Shown here in pieces: positions 7,617 through 15,840 of a DNA stretch of 64,000 bases. This DNA comes from HGM13006 sp900757695 (lineage in GTDB: Bacteria; Bacillota; Clostridia; Oscillospirales; Oscillospiraceae): assembly GCA_959607825.1 (NCBI GenBank), contig CAUHNW010000015.1, forward strand, positions 18,120 through 82,119, written 5' to 3'. Made by a program: the position numbers and the translations under genes. Numbering within the stretch: position 1 is the stretch's first letter; each line of letters begins with the position of its first letter. The notes beneath the pieces were generated by a model. It searched no databases and had not been told where the DNA came from. It saw nothing but the letters and a program-made list of their open reading frames with translations.

Positions 7617-7645
7617 TTGCATTTCGTGGGAGCTCCGCTTATAAT
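7617..7645 (+). promoter_or_regulatory. sigma-A type promoter of sstT
   Basis: TTGCAT and TATAAT are separated by 17 bases, about 75 bases ahead of the sstT start. Confidence 0.75.
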
Positions 7646-7721
7646 ATAGACCGTTTCGCCTCTGCTGCTGTTATAGCGGGGGAGAAAAGAGACATATTTG
7701 AAAAGAGAGAAGATGTACCAC

Positions 7722-8990
7722 ATGAATCAACTTGTCAAAGCAGCAAAAAAGGTGGCGGCTGTGTACAACAGCATCAGCCTGATTTTGCGCATTGCGATCG
7801 GACTGGTGGTCGGCGCAATCCTGGCGCTGGTCTGCCCCGGTGCTGTTTGGCTGGAGGAACTTGGAAACCTGTTTGTCGGAGCGCTGAAGGGCATTGCTCC
7901 TGTACTGGTCTTTGTGATCGTTGCCAGTGCGCTGGCGCAGGGATCGTCAAAGCTGGACCGCCGGTTCGGAACGGTGGTTTGGCTCTACATGCTGACCACG
8001 TTTGTGGCGGCGGCACTCAGCGTTGTAACCAGTAAGCTGTTCCCACAGACGCTGGTGCTGGCGGAAGCTGCCGAGGCGGAGGTGATACCGCAGGGGCTTG
8101 GAGAGGTCATGCATACGCTGCTGTCCAATATTGTATCCAATCCCATTGCCTCCATTATGAATGGAAATTACATCGGTATCCTGCTGTGGGCCTGCCTGTT
8201 TGGCATTGCTATGAAGAAGCTGGGGAAGGATACTACCAAGTCCCTTATGAGCGATACTGCGGATGCGGTCTCTGCAATTGTCCGCTGGATCATCAATCTG
8301 GCGCCCTTCGGCATTATGGGGCTGGTATTTACCAATGTGGTGAGCAACGGCCTGTCCATCTTTACTCAGTACGGCCATCTGCTTCTGCTGCTGGTGGGCA
8401 CGATGCTATTTATGGCGCTGGTAATCAACCCCCTTATCATTTTCCTGTATCTCCACTGCAACCCCTATCCGCTGGTGTTCCGCTGCCTGCGGGAGAGCGG
8501 CCTGACTGCCTTCTTTACCCGCAGCTCCGCCGCCAACATCCCGGTGAATATGGCGCTGTGTGAGAAGCTGGGATTGGATAAGGACATCTATGCTGTGTCC
8601 ATTCCGCTGGGCGCTACCATCAATATGGACGGTGCCGCCATCACCATTACCATTATGGCACTGGCGGCTGCCAATACACTGGGGATGCAGGTCTCTGTAC
8701 CCGCCGCAGTCCTGCTTTCCATCATGTCCGCATTGGGGGCCTGCGGCGCATCCGGTGTGGCGGGCGGCTCTCTGCTGCTGATCCCCATGGCCTGCTCCCT
8801 GTTTGGTATTTCCAACGATGTGGCCATGCAGGTGGTTGGCGTGGGCTTTATCATCGGCGTGATTCAGGATTCCGTAGAGACTGCGTTGAACTCTGCCGGT
8901 GATGTAGAGTTCGCGGCAACTGCGGAGTATCACCAGTGGCTCAAGGACGGCAAGCCCCTTCCGGATTTTCTGCGGGGCAAAAGAAAATAA
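7722..8990 (+). CDS. sstT: Na+/serine-threonine symporter
   Basis: A roughly 422-residue member of the dicarboxylate/amino acid:cation symporter (DAACS) family, close throughout to Escherichia coli SstT (414 residues). Diagnostic stretches include 'SNPIASIMNGNYIGIL', 'AFFTRSSAANIPVNMALCE' (the serine-rich hairpin loop), 'IPLGATINMDGAAITIT' and 'GACGASGVAGGSLLLIP'. It imports serine and threonine with sodium, which fits the serine dehydratase genes further along. The start is uncertain: this ATG gives the family's length, but an in-frame TTG at 7698 and an ATG at 7713 are also possible and none has a perfect ribosome site. Confidence 0.93.
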   Translation: MNQLVKAAKKVAAVYNSISLILRIAIGLVVGAILALVCPGAVWLEELGNLFVGALKGIAPVLVFVIVASALAQGSSKLDRRFGTVVWLYMLTTFVAAALSVVTSKLFPQTLVLAEAAEAEVIPQGLGEVMHTLLSNIVSNPIASIMNGNYIGILLWACLFGIAMKKLGKDTTKSLMSDTADAVSAIVRWIINLAPFGIMGLVFTNVVSNGLSIFTQYGHLLLLLVGTMLFMALVINPLIIFLYLHCNPYPLVFRCLRESGLTAFFTRSSAANIPVNMALCEKLGLDKDIYAVSIPLGATINMDGAAITITIMALAAANTLGMQVSVPAAVLLSIMSALGACGASGVAGGSLLLIPMACSLFGISNDVAMQVVGVGFIIGVIQDSVETALNSAGDVEFAATAEYHQWLKDGKPLPDFLRGKRK

Positions 8991-9041
8991 AAAAGCCGAT
9001 GCCCGAGCTATGGGCAAATCATAAAGCAACGATATAGAACA

Positions 9042-9085
9042 CACGGTGCAGTCCACAGGGCATGGGCTGTACCGTGATGTTTTTT
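9042..9085 (+). terminator. sstT terminator
   Basis: CACGGTGCAGTCC pairs with GGGCTGTACCGTG (two G-U pairs) and is followed within three bases by a run of six T. Confidence 0.8.
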
Positions 9086-9165
9086 ATGACCACTGCAAAA
9101 ACGGAGAAAAATATGATACGATAAACCCGGAAAAGCGGAATTTTGCAGGGAAGGAGGTGAGAAGC

Positions 9166-10929
9166 GTGACAGCATCCATGACGCTGTGGGCAGTCCGGGG
9201 AATGGCGTGCCTGCTGGCAGCCATCGCCGGGAGAATATGGGCATCCCATGCCGGAATAAAAGGACAGATGGAGCGGGCCCTTGCATGGCTGAGCTTTGTG
9301 GTGCCCTTTGGAGCAGGGGGATTTTTTCCGATATTCTACCTGCTGACGGGGGGATACCTGCTGTGTGTGCTGGTACGCTGGCGAAAAACCGGCCATGCGT
9401 TTCTACTGTACTGGAATACCGCAGCTGCGGCGGCTGCGCTGCTGGCAATGGGCTATTTGCTGACGCCGCTCTGGGCCGCAGATCGGGGCAGTGCGTGGCT
9501 GGGTGTGACGAGGACACCGGTACTGCTTCTGTATCTGCTGGCGTGGATGCAGACGGAGTCCCGGGAGCGACAGAAGATCGAACGGGCAATTCCGGCAGCC
9601 GGAGCGCTGATGGTGCTGGCCAGCATTCCCATGCAATACATACCGGGGCTGCAAAGCATGATCGCACCCCAGGGGCGCTTGGCGGGATTCTTTGAGTATT
9701 CCAACACTTTTGCGCTGTTTCTGGTGGCAGGGATGGCGGTGCAATATACGAAGAAGGAAAGAACGAGACGGGATGATGGGATCGACCTGATTTTGATGCT
9801 GGGGATCTTCCTCAGCGGAAGCCGCACAAGCTTCCTGCTGCTGGGGGCGGTGCTGATCGCAGGGTGCCTGTATCAGCGCCGGGCACGGTTTGCCCTGACA
9901 GCTCTGGGGATGTTTGCTCTGCTGCTGGGCGGCTCCATGGTGCTGCGGCTGGTGCTGGGGCAGGTGGCGGCCAACCGGTACTTGACCACCAGTGTCCGGG
10001 ATTCTACCCTGCTGGTTCGTCTGCTCTATTGGAAGGACGCAGTTCCGGTGCTCCTGCGCCATCCCTTTGGCCTTGGTTATATGGGCTATCGGGCGGTGCA
10101 GGGCAGCATACAGACCGGGGTGTATTCCGTGGCCTTTGTCCACAATGGCCTGCTGCAGCTGCTGCTGGATATCGGCTGGGTGCCCACGGCGGCGCTGCTG
10201 TGGGCAGTGGTATGGAGCTTTTCCCGGCGGGGTGCAGACTGCCGGAAGCGGCTGCTGCTGGCGGTGATTTTGGGCCACTGCATGATGGATTTTGATCTGC
10301 AATTCCTGTCTGTTTGGCTGATCCTCCTGCCGCTGCTGGACGTTCAATCTGGCAGGGAGCTATGGCTTCGGAAGGAACCGGAAAAGCTGGCGGGGGCTGC
10401 GGTCGTAATTCTGCTGCTTCTTGGAGCGTGGACGACCACCGGCGACATGCTCTGCCGGCTGGGGCTGAACCGGCAGAGCCTTACGGTGACGCCCTTTTAT
10501 ACTCCGGCACTGGAACGGCAGCTGGCGGAATGTGAGAACGCCGCAGAGCGGAATGAGACGGCGGAACAGATTTTGCGGCAGAACCCATATTCCGCAGATG
10601 CGTGGGAGGCAAAAGCCGAAGCTGCCGGAGAAAGCAGAAATCTTTCCGCCATGATCGTCTGTGGGGAGCGGGTCATGGAGCTGAATCCATATGACTGCAA
10701 TGTCTATCTCCGCTGCTTTGACCGGCTTTGGAATGCCATGGAGGCGTGCCAGTGGCGGGGGAATAGGGCCGGGGTGCGCCAGTGCGCAGAGGCACTCCGG
10801 GATATTCCCAGACGGATGGAAATGGTGAAACGGGAAACGGACCCCTTGGGCTGGAAGATCCAGCACCGGCCGCAGCTGAACCTGCCGGCAGAATATCAGC
10901 GAAAGCTGGGACGCCTCCGGGGCATGTAG
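9166..10929 (+). CDS. O-antigen ligase/polymerase-family membrane protein with C-terminal TPR-like tail
   Basis: A 587-residue polytopic protein starting with GTG, chosen because AAGGAGGTGA stands 5 bases upstream. About ten to eleven membrane helices occupy residues 1-430. The Wzy_C region is recognisable by 'SGSRTSFLLLGAVL' (about 222-236) and a large periplasmic-type loop with 'HPFGLGYMGYRA' (about 301-312) and 'HNGLLQLLLDIG'. The last 150 residues are soluble and helical ('EQILRQNPYSADAWEAKAEAA'-like, TPR style). Family members join or polymerise lipid-linked sugars at the outer face of the membrane. No glycan cluster surrounds it, so it may be an orphan that modifies teichoic acid, glycolipid or glycoprotein. 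Confidence 0.8.
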   Translation: MTASMTLWAVRGMACLLAAIAGRIWASHAGIKGQMERALAWLSFVVPFGAGGFFPIFYLLTGGYLLCVLVRWRKTGHAFLLYWNTAAAAAALLAMGYLLTPLWAADRGSAWLGVTRTPVLLLYLLAWMQTESRERQKIERAIPAAGALMVLASIPMQYIPGLQSMIAPQGRLAGFFEYSNTFALFLVAGMAVQYTKKERTRRDDGIDLILMLGIFLSGSRTSFLLLGAVLIAGCLYQRRARFALTALGMFALLLGGSMVLRLVLGQVAANRYLTTSVRDSTLLVRLLYWKDAVPVLLRHPFGLGYMGYRAVQGSIQTGVYSVAFVHNGLLQLLLDIGWVPTAALLWAVVWSFSRRGADCRKRLLLAVILGHCMMDFDLQFLSVWLILLPLLDVQSGRELWLRKEPEKLAGAAVVILLLLGAWTTTGDMLCRLGLNRQSLTVTPFYTPALERQLAECENAAERNETAEQILRQNPYSADAWEAKAEAAGESRNLSAMIVCGERVMELNPYDCNVYLRCFDRLWNAMEACQWRGNRAGVRQCAEALRDIPRRMEMVKRETDPLGWKIQHRPQLNLPAEYQRKLGRLRGM

Positions 10930-11200
10930 GAGATCCCTTCATAATATGGATTTCATCGCAGTATGGCGCTGCACAGCAAGGGCTGTGCAGTGCCATGAGA
11001 CTGTCGAAAAACCTATTGGGTTTTTCGACAAAGTCTCCTGCCGGACACTGCGCGCGCCCTTTGTCCGCTTAAGGCGGACAAAGAACACACTTGTGCCCTA
11101 TATAGTATTTTGTGTCGTGTACACGCCCCTCCACAAAATGAATTTGATTTCATTTGCTGCTAAGGCAGCAAACTCTGCGAGGCTTTTTTGACAAGCTGAT
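10930..11200. repeat. Intergenic block of consecutive hairpins
   Basis: No coding frame with a ribosome site is visible. Five hairpins follow one another: 10965-10994 (GCTGCACAG type stem), 10997-11037 (GAGACT-GTCGAAAAACC with its complement), 11059-11083 (CTTTGTCCGC/GCGGACAAAG), 11107-11139 (ATTTTGTG/CACAAAAT) and 11153-11172 (TTTGCTGC/GCAGCAAA); a terminator makes a sixth. Such density suggests a dispersed palindromic element or a structured RNA. It lies after the polymerase gene and before the MarR locus. Confidence 0.6.
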
Positions 11201-11243
11201 GGGCCTGCTGCAAAACGTAATCATTTTGCAACAGGCCCGTTTT
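11201..11243 (+). terminator. Strong terminator-like hairpin
   Basis: GGGCCTGCTGCAAAA pairs with TTTTGCAACAGGCCC (one mismatch), followed by GTTTT. It insulates the MarR-locus promoter at 11274 from upstream reading. Confidence 0.8.
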
Positions 11244-11273
11244 GGGCGCAAAGGAGGAAATCGGCGGACGGAT

Positions 11274-11312
11274 TGACGAATGGTAGCGGTTGTGGTATCA
11301 TCGAATCAACAT
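11274..11312 (+). promoter_or_regulatory. Promoter/operator copy 1 (coiled-coil gene)
   Basis: TTGACG and TATCAT with a 17-base spacer and an extended TGG before the -10. The stretch from GGTTGTGG through CATTG is the same, but for one base, as in copy 2 ahead of marR at 12122, pointing to a shared operator over the -10 box. Confidence 0.75.
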
Positions 11313-11375
11313 TGGATGAACCATGCAGTACAGCCGTTGTACGATACTGCAACAGAAACGATGAGGGGGATAACC

Positions 11376-12125
11376 ATGGAAGACGAGAAGCTGAACGGAG
11401 CTGCCGAGCTGCCGGAGGAACAGGCAGAAGAAGCCGCAACGCTGCCGGTGGCAGCGTGTATGGAAGAGGAGAAGAAACGGTGGAAGGAACGGTTGGAGGT
11501 CTTAGAGCGGCAGGTGGAGCAGCTGCAGGCGCAGGTGGAAATGGAGGATGCCAAATCAGCCCAGAAGCTCGCTGCAAAAAAGCCTGCCCATGGCCAGCCG
11601 GGAACCATAGAGGACATCCAATACAAGGTCATGTGCTGGCTGTTTGGCAGGATCACTGCGGATATGATTCAGATTGCGGACAAGATCGCAAAGAAAAAGG
11701 CGGATGTTATCCAGAAAATGATCCTGATGCAGAAGGAAATTGACGCTTATTACGGGAAAGACCCGGAAAAGCTGAATTCCGTAGAACTGATTAAGCGGGA
11801 AAAAGCTATCGATCATTATCAGCAAATGCAGCGTGAGGTACCGACGATGCTGGTTGGCACATTGGCTGGCGTATTGATAGGAGTACTCGTGGGAACCAGC
11901 GTACCGTTTGGGTGGTTTGTTCCTGTGGTGGTGTTGCTTATTGCGGTATTATTGGGTTACATTCGATCTGGCGGTAAATTTTCGACGCACTATGAGGAAC
12001 TGCGTGGCGGAGCGTACGAAAAGGAGTGGATCCACAAGATCCTGAAAAAGCGGCAGGAGGCAAAGCGCCGGGAGCTGGAAGCGCAGACCCAAGGCCCTAC
12101 TTTGATACCGAAAGATAACGATTGA
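11376..12125 (+). CDS. Coiled-coil membrane protein of unknown function
   Basis: A 249-residue protein that I do not recognise. The ATG has GAGGGGG 6 bases upstream. Residues 1-28 are acidic and alanine-rich; about 29-55 form heptads ('LEVLERQVEQLQAQVEM'), typical of coiled coil; 75-155 are charged helix; a membrane hairpin occupies about 160-204 ('MLVGTLAGVLIGVLVG', 'WFVPVVVLLIAVLLGYI'); the C-terminal 45 residues are basic and cytoplasmic. The stop codon TGA overlaps the -35 box of the marR promoter. Control by the same promoter/operator sequence as marR suggests that the MarR protein represses it and that both respond to one signal, perhaps an envelope-active compound; that is inference. 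Confidence 0.75.
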   Translation: MEDEKLNGAAELPEEQAEEAATLPVAACMEEEKKRWKERLEVLERQVEQLQAQVEMEDAKSAQKLAAKKPAHGQPGTIEDIQYKVMCWLFGRITADMIQIADKIAKKKADVIQKMILMQKEIDAYYGKDPEKLNSVELIKREKAIDHYQQMQREVPTMLVGTLAGVLIGVLVGTSVPFGWFVPVVVLLIAVLLGYIRSGGKFSTHYEELRGGAYEKEWIHKILKKRQEAKRRELEAQTQGPTLIPKDND

Positions 12126-12163
12126 CGAAACAAAAAGGTTGTGGTATCATCGAATCATCATTG
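12122..12163 (+). promoter_or_regulatory. Promoter/operator copy 2 (marR)
   Basis: TTGACG and TATCAT with a 17-base spacer; the -35 box contains the stop codon of the preceding gene. It repeats the copy at 11274 at the -35, the whole -10 region and the bases beyond it. Confidence 0.75.
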
Positions 12164-12181
12164 CGGAAAGAAGGCGGCGGC

Positions 12182-12649
12182 ATGGATCCCACAAAACGAC
12201 AGATGACAAAAATTGCCCGGGAGGTCAGCAAGCTGGCAGGGCGGATGCTACGGGATCAGGGGATCGGAACGGCAGAGTTCGATGTGGTACATGTGATCCG
12301 AAAAAATCCCGGGATCACCCAAGCCGGGATCCGTGACCAGCTCGGCATCGACAAGGGCGCCATGGCCCGGCAGATCGCCAGCTTGGAGGCCAAGGGCTTC
12401 CTGATCCGAAAGGAGAATCCGCAGGATGGCCGGAGCCAGCTGCTGTATGCGACTGAAAAGGCGGATCAGCTGAAAAATTCCAAGGCATACATTGAAAGCG
12501 TCTTCTATGAGTGGCTGTTGGAGCCCTTGAGCGATCAGCAGCGGCAGGAATTTGCCGCTACGCTGGAGACTCTGTATCTCCGCTCCCGGGAGCAGAGCCG
12601 GGCGGGATTCCCGGAGGTCGTGGAGCGGCTGGAAGAGAAGGAAGCCTGA
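12182..12649 (+). CDS. MarR-family transcriptional regulator
   Basis: A 155-residue winged-helix regulator. The recognition region is 'ITQAGIRDQLGIDKGAMARQIASLEAKG' in outline (about residues 45-72), and the wing carries the family signature 'DGRSQLLYATEKA' (about 82-94). A GAAGGCGG site precedes the ATG. MarR proteins repress by dimer binding to short palindromes and release on binding phenolic or lipophilic ligands. The duplicated promoter upstream of itself and of the coiled-coil gene makes autoregulation and control of that neighbour the simplest model. Ligand unknown. Confidence 0.88.
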   Translation: MDPTKRQMTKIAREVSKLAGRMLRDQGIGTAEFDVVHVIRKNPGITQAGIRDQLGIDKGAMARQIASLEAKGFLIRKENPQDGRSQLLYATEKADQLKNSKAYIESVFYEWLLEPLSDQQRQEFAATLETLYLRSREQSRAGFPEVVERLEEKEA

Positions 12650-12670
12650 CAACGCAGAAAAGTAAAATAA

Positions 12671-12704
12671 GGCTGCACCCAAAGAAAAATGGGTGCAGCC
12701 TTTT
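12671..12704. terminator. Bidirectional terminator
   Basis: GGCTGCACCC pairs with GGGTGCAGCC around a 10-base A-rich loop; TTTT follows on the plus strand and TTATTTT on the minus. It separates marR from the converging dehydrogenase gene. Confidence 0.92.
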
Positions 12705-12710
12705 GCGTGC

Positions 12711-13649
12711 TCAATAGCGGTAGAAGCCCTCACCGGCATTGATGCCGGTTTTTCCCTGATCCAGATAATCCTCTTTGAGCAGCTTTGCCAGCTTGCCGTG
12801 GAGGGTGGTGGGATCCTTGGCATCCGGGTAATTCATGATGATGTTGTAGGCGGTGGTGATGCCCACGATGTCCAGAATGCGGAAGGGGCCAAAGGGAGCG
12901 CCGGTGGCCAGCATCCAAGTCTGATCGATGGTTTCCACATCGGCAATGCCGTCAGCCAGCAGAGTCTGGGCGGACATCAGGAAGGGCACCAGCATGGAGT
13001 TGAGAATGTATCCGGCCTTCTCCTTTTTCAGCCGCATGGGGATCATGCCCATGTCTGCGGCAAACTGTGCCACAGCCTCATAGGCTTCCGGAGCGGTTCC
13101 GCTGTGCCCCATGACCTCGGCAATGTTCTGCTTCCAGATGTTATTGGCAAAGTGCAGGGCAAGAAACTTTGCAGGGCGGCCTGTGGACTCCGCCAGAAGG
13201 CTGGGCAGCAGAGTGGAGGAATTGGTGGCAATGATGGTTTTCTCCGGCAGCAGGGGGCTCAGCTGGCTGAAAAAGGCTTCCTTGGCCTCGGGCTGCTCGG
13301 CCAGTGCCTCGATGACCAGATCAGCGTCTGCCACCGCAGCGGCAAGATCGGTTTCGTAGTGAAAGCCCTCATAGGCTGCGTCAGCCTTTTGAAGCAGCTT
13401 GTCGAAATCTGCCCCGGCGGGATCCTGATTCATCACAAGTCCACGGCTGACCGGCGTGGCGCCTGCCTTGGCAGCCTGAAGCTCGGCGGTGTAGATGCCG
13501 TGGAGCCGGGCAACCTTGGGACGAGCACGTTCCACAGATGCTTCGCTGCGGAGATAAGTGGTCACATGAAAGCCCGCATAGGAGCACTGATAGGCGATCT
13601 GGCTGCCCAGCACACCGCCGCCTGCGATAACAACATTTTGAATCTTCAT
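12711..13649 (-). CDS. 3-hydroxyacyl-CoA dehydrogenase
   Basis: A 312-residue NAD-dependent dehydrogenase. The Rossmann domain starts 'IQNVVIAGGGVLGSQIA' (GxGxxG at about 10-15), catalytic-site residues fit 'NSSTLLPS' (about 143-150), His in 'LALHFANN', and Glu in 'IAEVMGH'. The C-terminal 3HCDH domain follows ('GYILNSMLVPFLMSA', 'GPFRILDIVG'). It interconverts 3-hydroxyacyl-CoA and 3-ketoacyl-CoA, as in butyrate synthesis or fatty acid breakdown. It is longer than the usual 282-residue 3-hydroxybutyryl-CoA dehydrogenase and has 'HFANNIW' in place of the usual 'HFFNP', so the physiological substrate may differ. It stands alone, without crotonase or thiolase genes. Confidence 0.88.
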   Translation of the reverse strand: MKIQNVVIAGGGVLGSQIAYQCSYAGFHVTTYLRSEASVERARPKVARLHGIYTAELQAAKAGATPVSRGLVMNQDPAGADFDKLLQKADAAYEGFHYETDLAAAVADADLVIEALAEQPEAKEAFFSQLSPLLPEKTIIATNSSTLLPSLLAESTGRPAKFLALHFANNIWKQNIAEVMGHSGTAPEAYEAVAQFAADMGMIPMRLKKEKAGYILNSMLVPFLMSAQTLLADGIADVETIDQTWMLATGAPFGPFRILDIVGITTAYNIIMNYPDAKDPTTLHGKLAKLLKEDYLDQGKTGINAGEGFYRY

Positions 13650-13846
13650 AATGTCCTCCGTTCTGCCGGGATCAAAACGCCCGACTGTTTACATATAATC
13701 TGGAAAAGCTGCCGGGCTTCCAACAAAAAGCATGAAAATCAAAGCAGCTTTGTCATTTCGTTCTCCTTCATTATACCATGGTGCACGGGAAAATAGTTGT
13801 GCAGAGGAACGGGATTACAGGGGTGAATTGTAAATTTTGACGAAAG

Positions 13847-13886
13847 AATACGCACCCGGCGGAATGTTGTCCGTCAGGTGCGTATT
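13847..13886 (-). terminator. Terminator of the flavoprotein gene
   Basis: AATACGCACC pairs with GGTGCGTATT, with an inner CGGA/TCCG stem. It lies 10 bases after the flavoprotein stop; the T tract on the minus strand is short (ATTCTTT). The rest of 13650-13846 shows no gene. Confidence 0.65.
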
Positions 13887-13895
13887 TGTAATCGG

Positions 13896-15692
13896 TTATA
13901 GGCCAGGATCGGCAGCGGCATTCTGACCGCACAGGCGCCCCAGTGTCCATGCCATTCCAATGGAGACACCGGGAATGGGGGTGGAGTACTGAACGCCCCA
14001 GCGGCGGCCACAGCAGTTTCCTGTGGCATAGAGACCGGGGATAGGCTCCTTGTCCATGTCCAGCACATTCTGGCGGTCATCGGTCCACAGGCCGTCTACG
14101 GTGGCCAGAAACTCATTGCCGATCTGTGCATGGCGGCGGAAGGCGTAGTAGGGGGGCTTGCAGAGGGGGAGCAGGATCCGGGGATCCTTACCAAAGTCTT
14201 CGTCCCGGCCGGTACGGCAGAATTCATTGTAGCGTGCTACGGCGCTGAGGAAATTGGCCTTTTTCTCGCCGGTAAAGCCAAGGCGGTCTGCCAGTTCCTC
14301 CAGTGTATCGGCGCAGAACATCCGTTCCTTGGGATCCTCCTTGGGCCCCGGGGGAGGCCCACCGGGGCCACCAGGCCCACCCGGGCCACCGGGCCCACCG
14401 GGGCCACCGGGCCCACCGGGGCCACCGGGCCCACCGGGGCCACCGGGCCCACCGGGCCCACCCGGGCCACCGGGCATTCCTTCCTCCATACCGGGCGGAG
14501 CGTGGCGGCCGTCACCGCCGCCCGGCGGCGTATGAACCGGACGGCCACTGAGGCTGGAGCCCTCGGGGCCTGCTTCCCGTGCAGAGCGCATGAGATTGCG
14601 GATGGCGTTCATATCATCCTCATTGGTACTCCAGACGGCATTGTGGCCCGGCGCCTGATAGGTCAGCCAGTTTTCCAAATCGCTGTCGAATACAGAGGTC
14701 ACATAGCCCTCTGGCAATCGGGCACCCTCAACCCCGGACAGAACGGCGTCCCCAAAGCCCTCGTTGCAGAACCGGTTCCCGTCCCGATCCAGCCAGAGGG
14801 TGGCGGCGGTGCCGATGACCTGATTGGGGAAGAAGTAGCCGCCGCCCATGGTGGCGATGGGGGCGGGAGACATGCGGCCACCGGCCCAGACACCCATACG
14901 GATGCCGCTGCCGTCCTGACCGCGAACCGAGGCGGTGACGGTCTGGCCGGGCTGCTTCAGGGTCGTGATCTCATCGCAGAGATCCTCTACCATTTCTGCG
15001 TTCTTGGAAAAATCCCCGGCGGCCAGGATCACAGCCTTTTTTGCATTGAGCTGAATATAGCTGCCGTCCTTTTTCTGGCAGATAACGCCGGTGACTCTTT
15101 GGCCCATCTTGGTCAGCTGGCGGGCAGTGAGCTCAAAGAGAAAGCGGGCACCGTGCTTCTGGGCCTCCTGCTGGTTCAGCCGGGCAACCTTGCTGAGACT
15201 TGCAATGCCCGGAAATTCGGCGCAGCCGGGCCAGAATTTGAATCCGGAGATATCTCCGGTAAAGTTCTTATTTCCGGGCCAGTGGGTCACAACGATGGCA
15301 TCCCGCTGCTCCTGAGTCAGCGGCTCGATCATCCAGTCAAAGCATTCGCCGCTGGTACGGGCAAATTGCATTACCAGCTTCGGGTTGGAACGATTGTTGC
15401 TGCGCAGCTGCCAGTCATTGAGAAATTCGATCTCGTCCACATGGGGGATCCCCCGCTGAGCGAGAAATTTGGAATTGATATGGCCCAGATCGTTGCCCAC
15501 TGCATGGAACAGTTTCTCCTTCTGCTGGTCAATGGCAATGACGGCAGCACCGGCTTCGGCGGCGGCACGGGCGGCGGCGGTACCGGCGTGGGCACAGCCA
15601 ACCACGACCACATCGGCTTCCAGAGTTTCCGTAATCAGTGCGGGGTCAATGGGGGCAGGAGGCTGCCGCCATGGGGCGTTGAGGTTCGGCAT
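13896..15692 (-). CDS. FAD-dependent fumarate-reductase-like oxidoreductase with Gly-Gly-Pro insert
   Basis: A 598-residue flavoprotein of the FAD_binding_2 family. The start ATG follows AAGGAG by 9 bases; a longer open frame upstream has no such site and overlaps the spoIIP promoter. The dinucleotide fold begins at about residue 25 ('ADVVVVGCAHAGTAAARA'), and the C-terminal FAD segment 'PGLYATGNCCGRRWG' then 'PGVSIGMAWTLGRLCG' is intact. No Tat/Sec signal, FMN domain or heme motif is seen, so it should be a soluble cytoplasmic reductase of an unsaturated acid or steroid-like substrate; the substrate is unknown. Most striking is a collagen-like run of Gly-Gly-Pro triplets at about residues 406-447, preceded by a Pro/Gly/Met-rich linker, breaking the substrate-domain region. 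Confidence 0.85.
   Translation of the reverse strand: MPNLNAPWRQPPAPIDPALITETLEADVVVVGCAHAGTAAARAAAEAGAAVIAIDQQKEKLFHAVGNDLGHINSKFLAQRGIPHVDEIEFLNDWQLRSNNRSNPKLVMQFARTSGECFDWMIEPLTQEQRDAIVVTHWPGNKNFTGDISGFKFWPGCAEFPGIASLSKVARLNQQEAQKHGARFLFELTARQLTKMGQRVTGVICQKKDGSYIQLNAKKAVILAAGDFSKNAEMVEDLCDEITTLKQPGQTVTASVRGQDGSGIRMGVWAGGRMSPAPIATMGGGYFFPNQVIGTAATLWLDRDGNRFCNEGFGDAVLSGVEGARLPEGYVTSVFDSDLENWLTYQAPGHNAVWSTNEDDMNAIRNLMRSAREAGPEGSSLSGRPVHTPPGGGDGRHAPPGMEEGMPGGPGGPGGPGGPGGPGGPGGPGGPGGPGGPGGPGGPGGPPPGPKEDPKERMFCADTLEELADRLGFTGEKKANFLSAVARYNEFCRTGRDEDFGKDPRILLPLCKPPYYAFRRHAQIGNEFLATVDGLWTDDRQNVLDMDKEPIPGLYATGNCCGRRWGVQYSTPIPGVSIGMAWTLGRLCGQNAAADPGL
14350..14477 (-). repeat. Tandem repeat encoding about 14 Gly-Gly-Pro triplets
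   Basis: About 126 bases of 9- and 18-base units (GGGCCACCGGGCCCACC type on the plus strand) in frame within the flavoprotein gene. The repetition makes the tract prone to length change by slippage in steps of 9 bases, which would keep the frame. Confidence 0.9.
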
Positions 15693-15840
15693 GGAATCAC
15701 TCCTTCTTTTGCATTGCCTGTATTGTATCACTCGCTGCAGCGGAGGAGCAAGTAGCGATTTATGCGGTTTGTGTCCGTGTGTGCCCGCAAATGGTTCTAA
15801 AGTAGAGAGCGGGCGCATATACTGTTTTGAGGTGGTACAT

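Noticed and set aside
10930..11243. CRISPR array
   Set aside because: The repeated impression comes from hairpins of different sequence; there are no equal-length direct repeats with spacers and no cas genes.
14350..14477. CRISPR-like or minisatellite non-coding repeat
   Set aside because: The units are contiguous and keep the flavoprotein frame throughout, so it is a coding repeat.
14130..15755. 541-codon open frame antisense to the flavoprotein gene
   Set aside because: High-GC complement of a real gene; no ribosome site, low-complexity text from the GGP repeat, and overlap along its whole length with a well-matched FAD enzyme.
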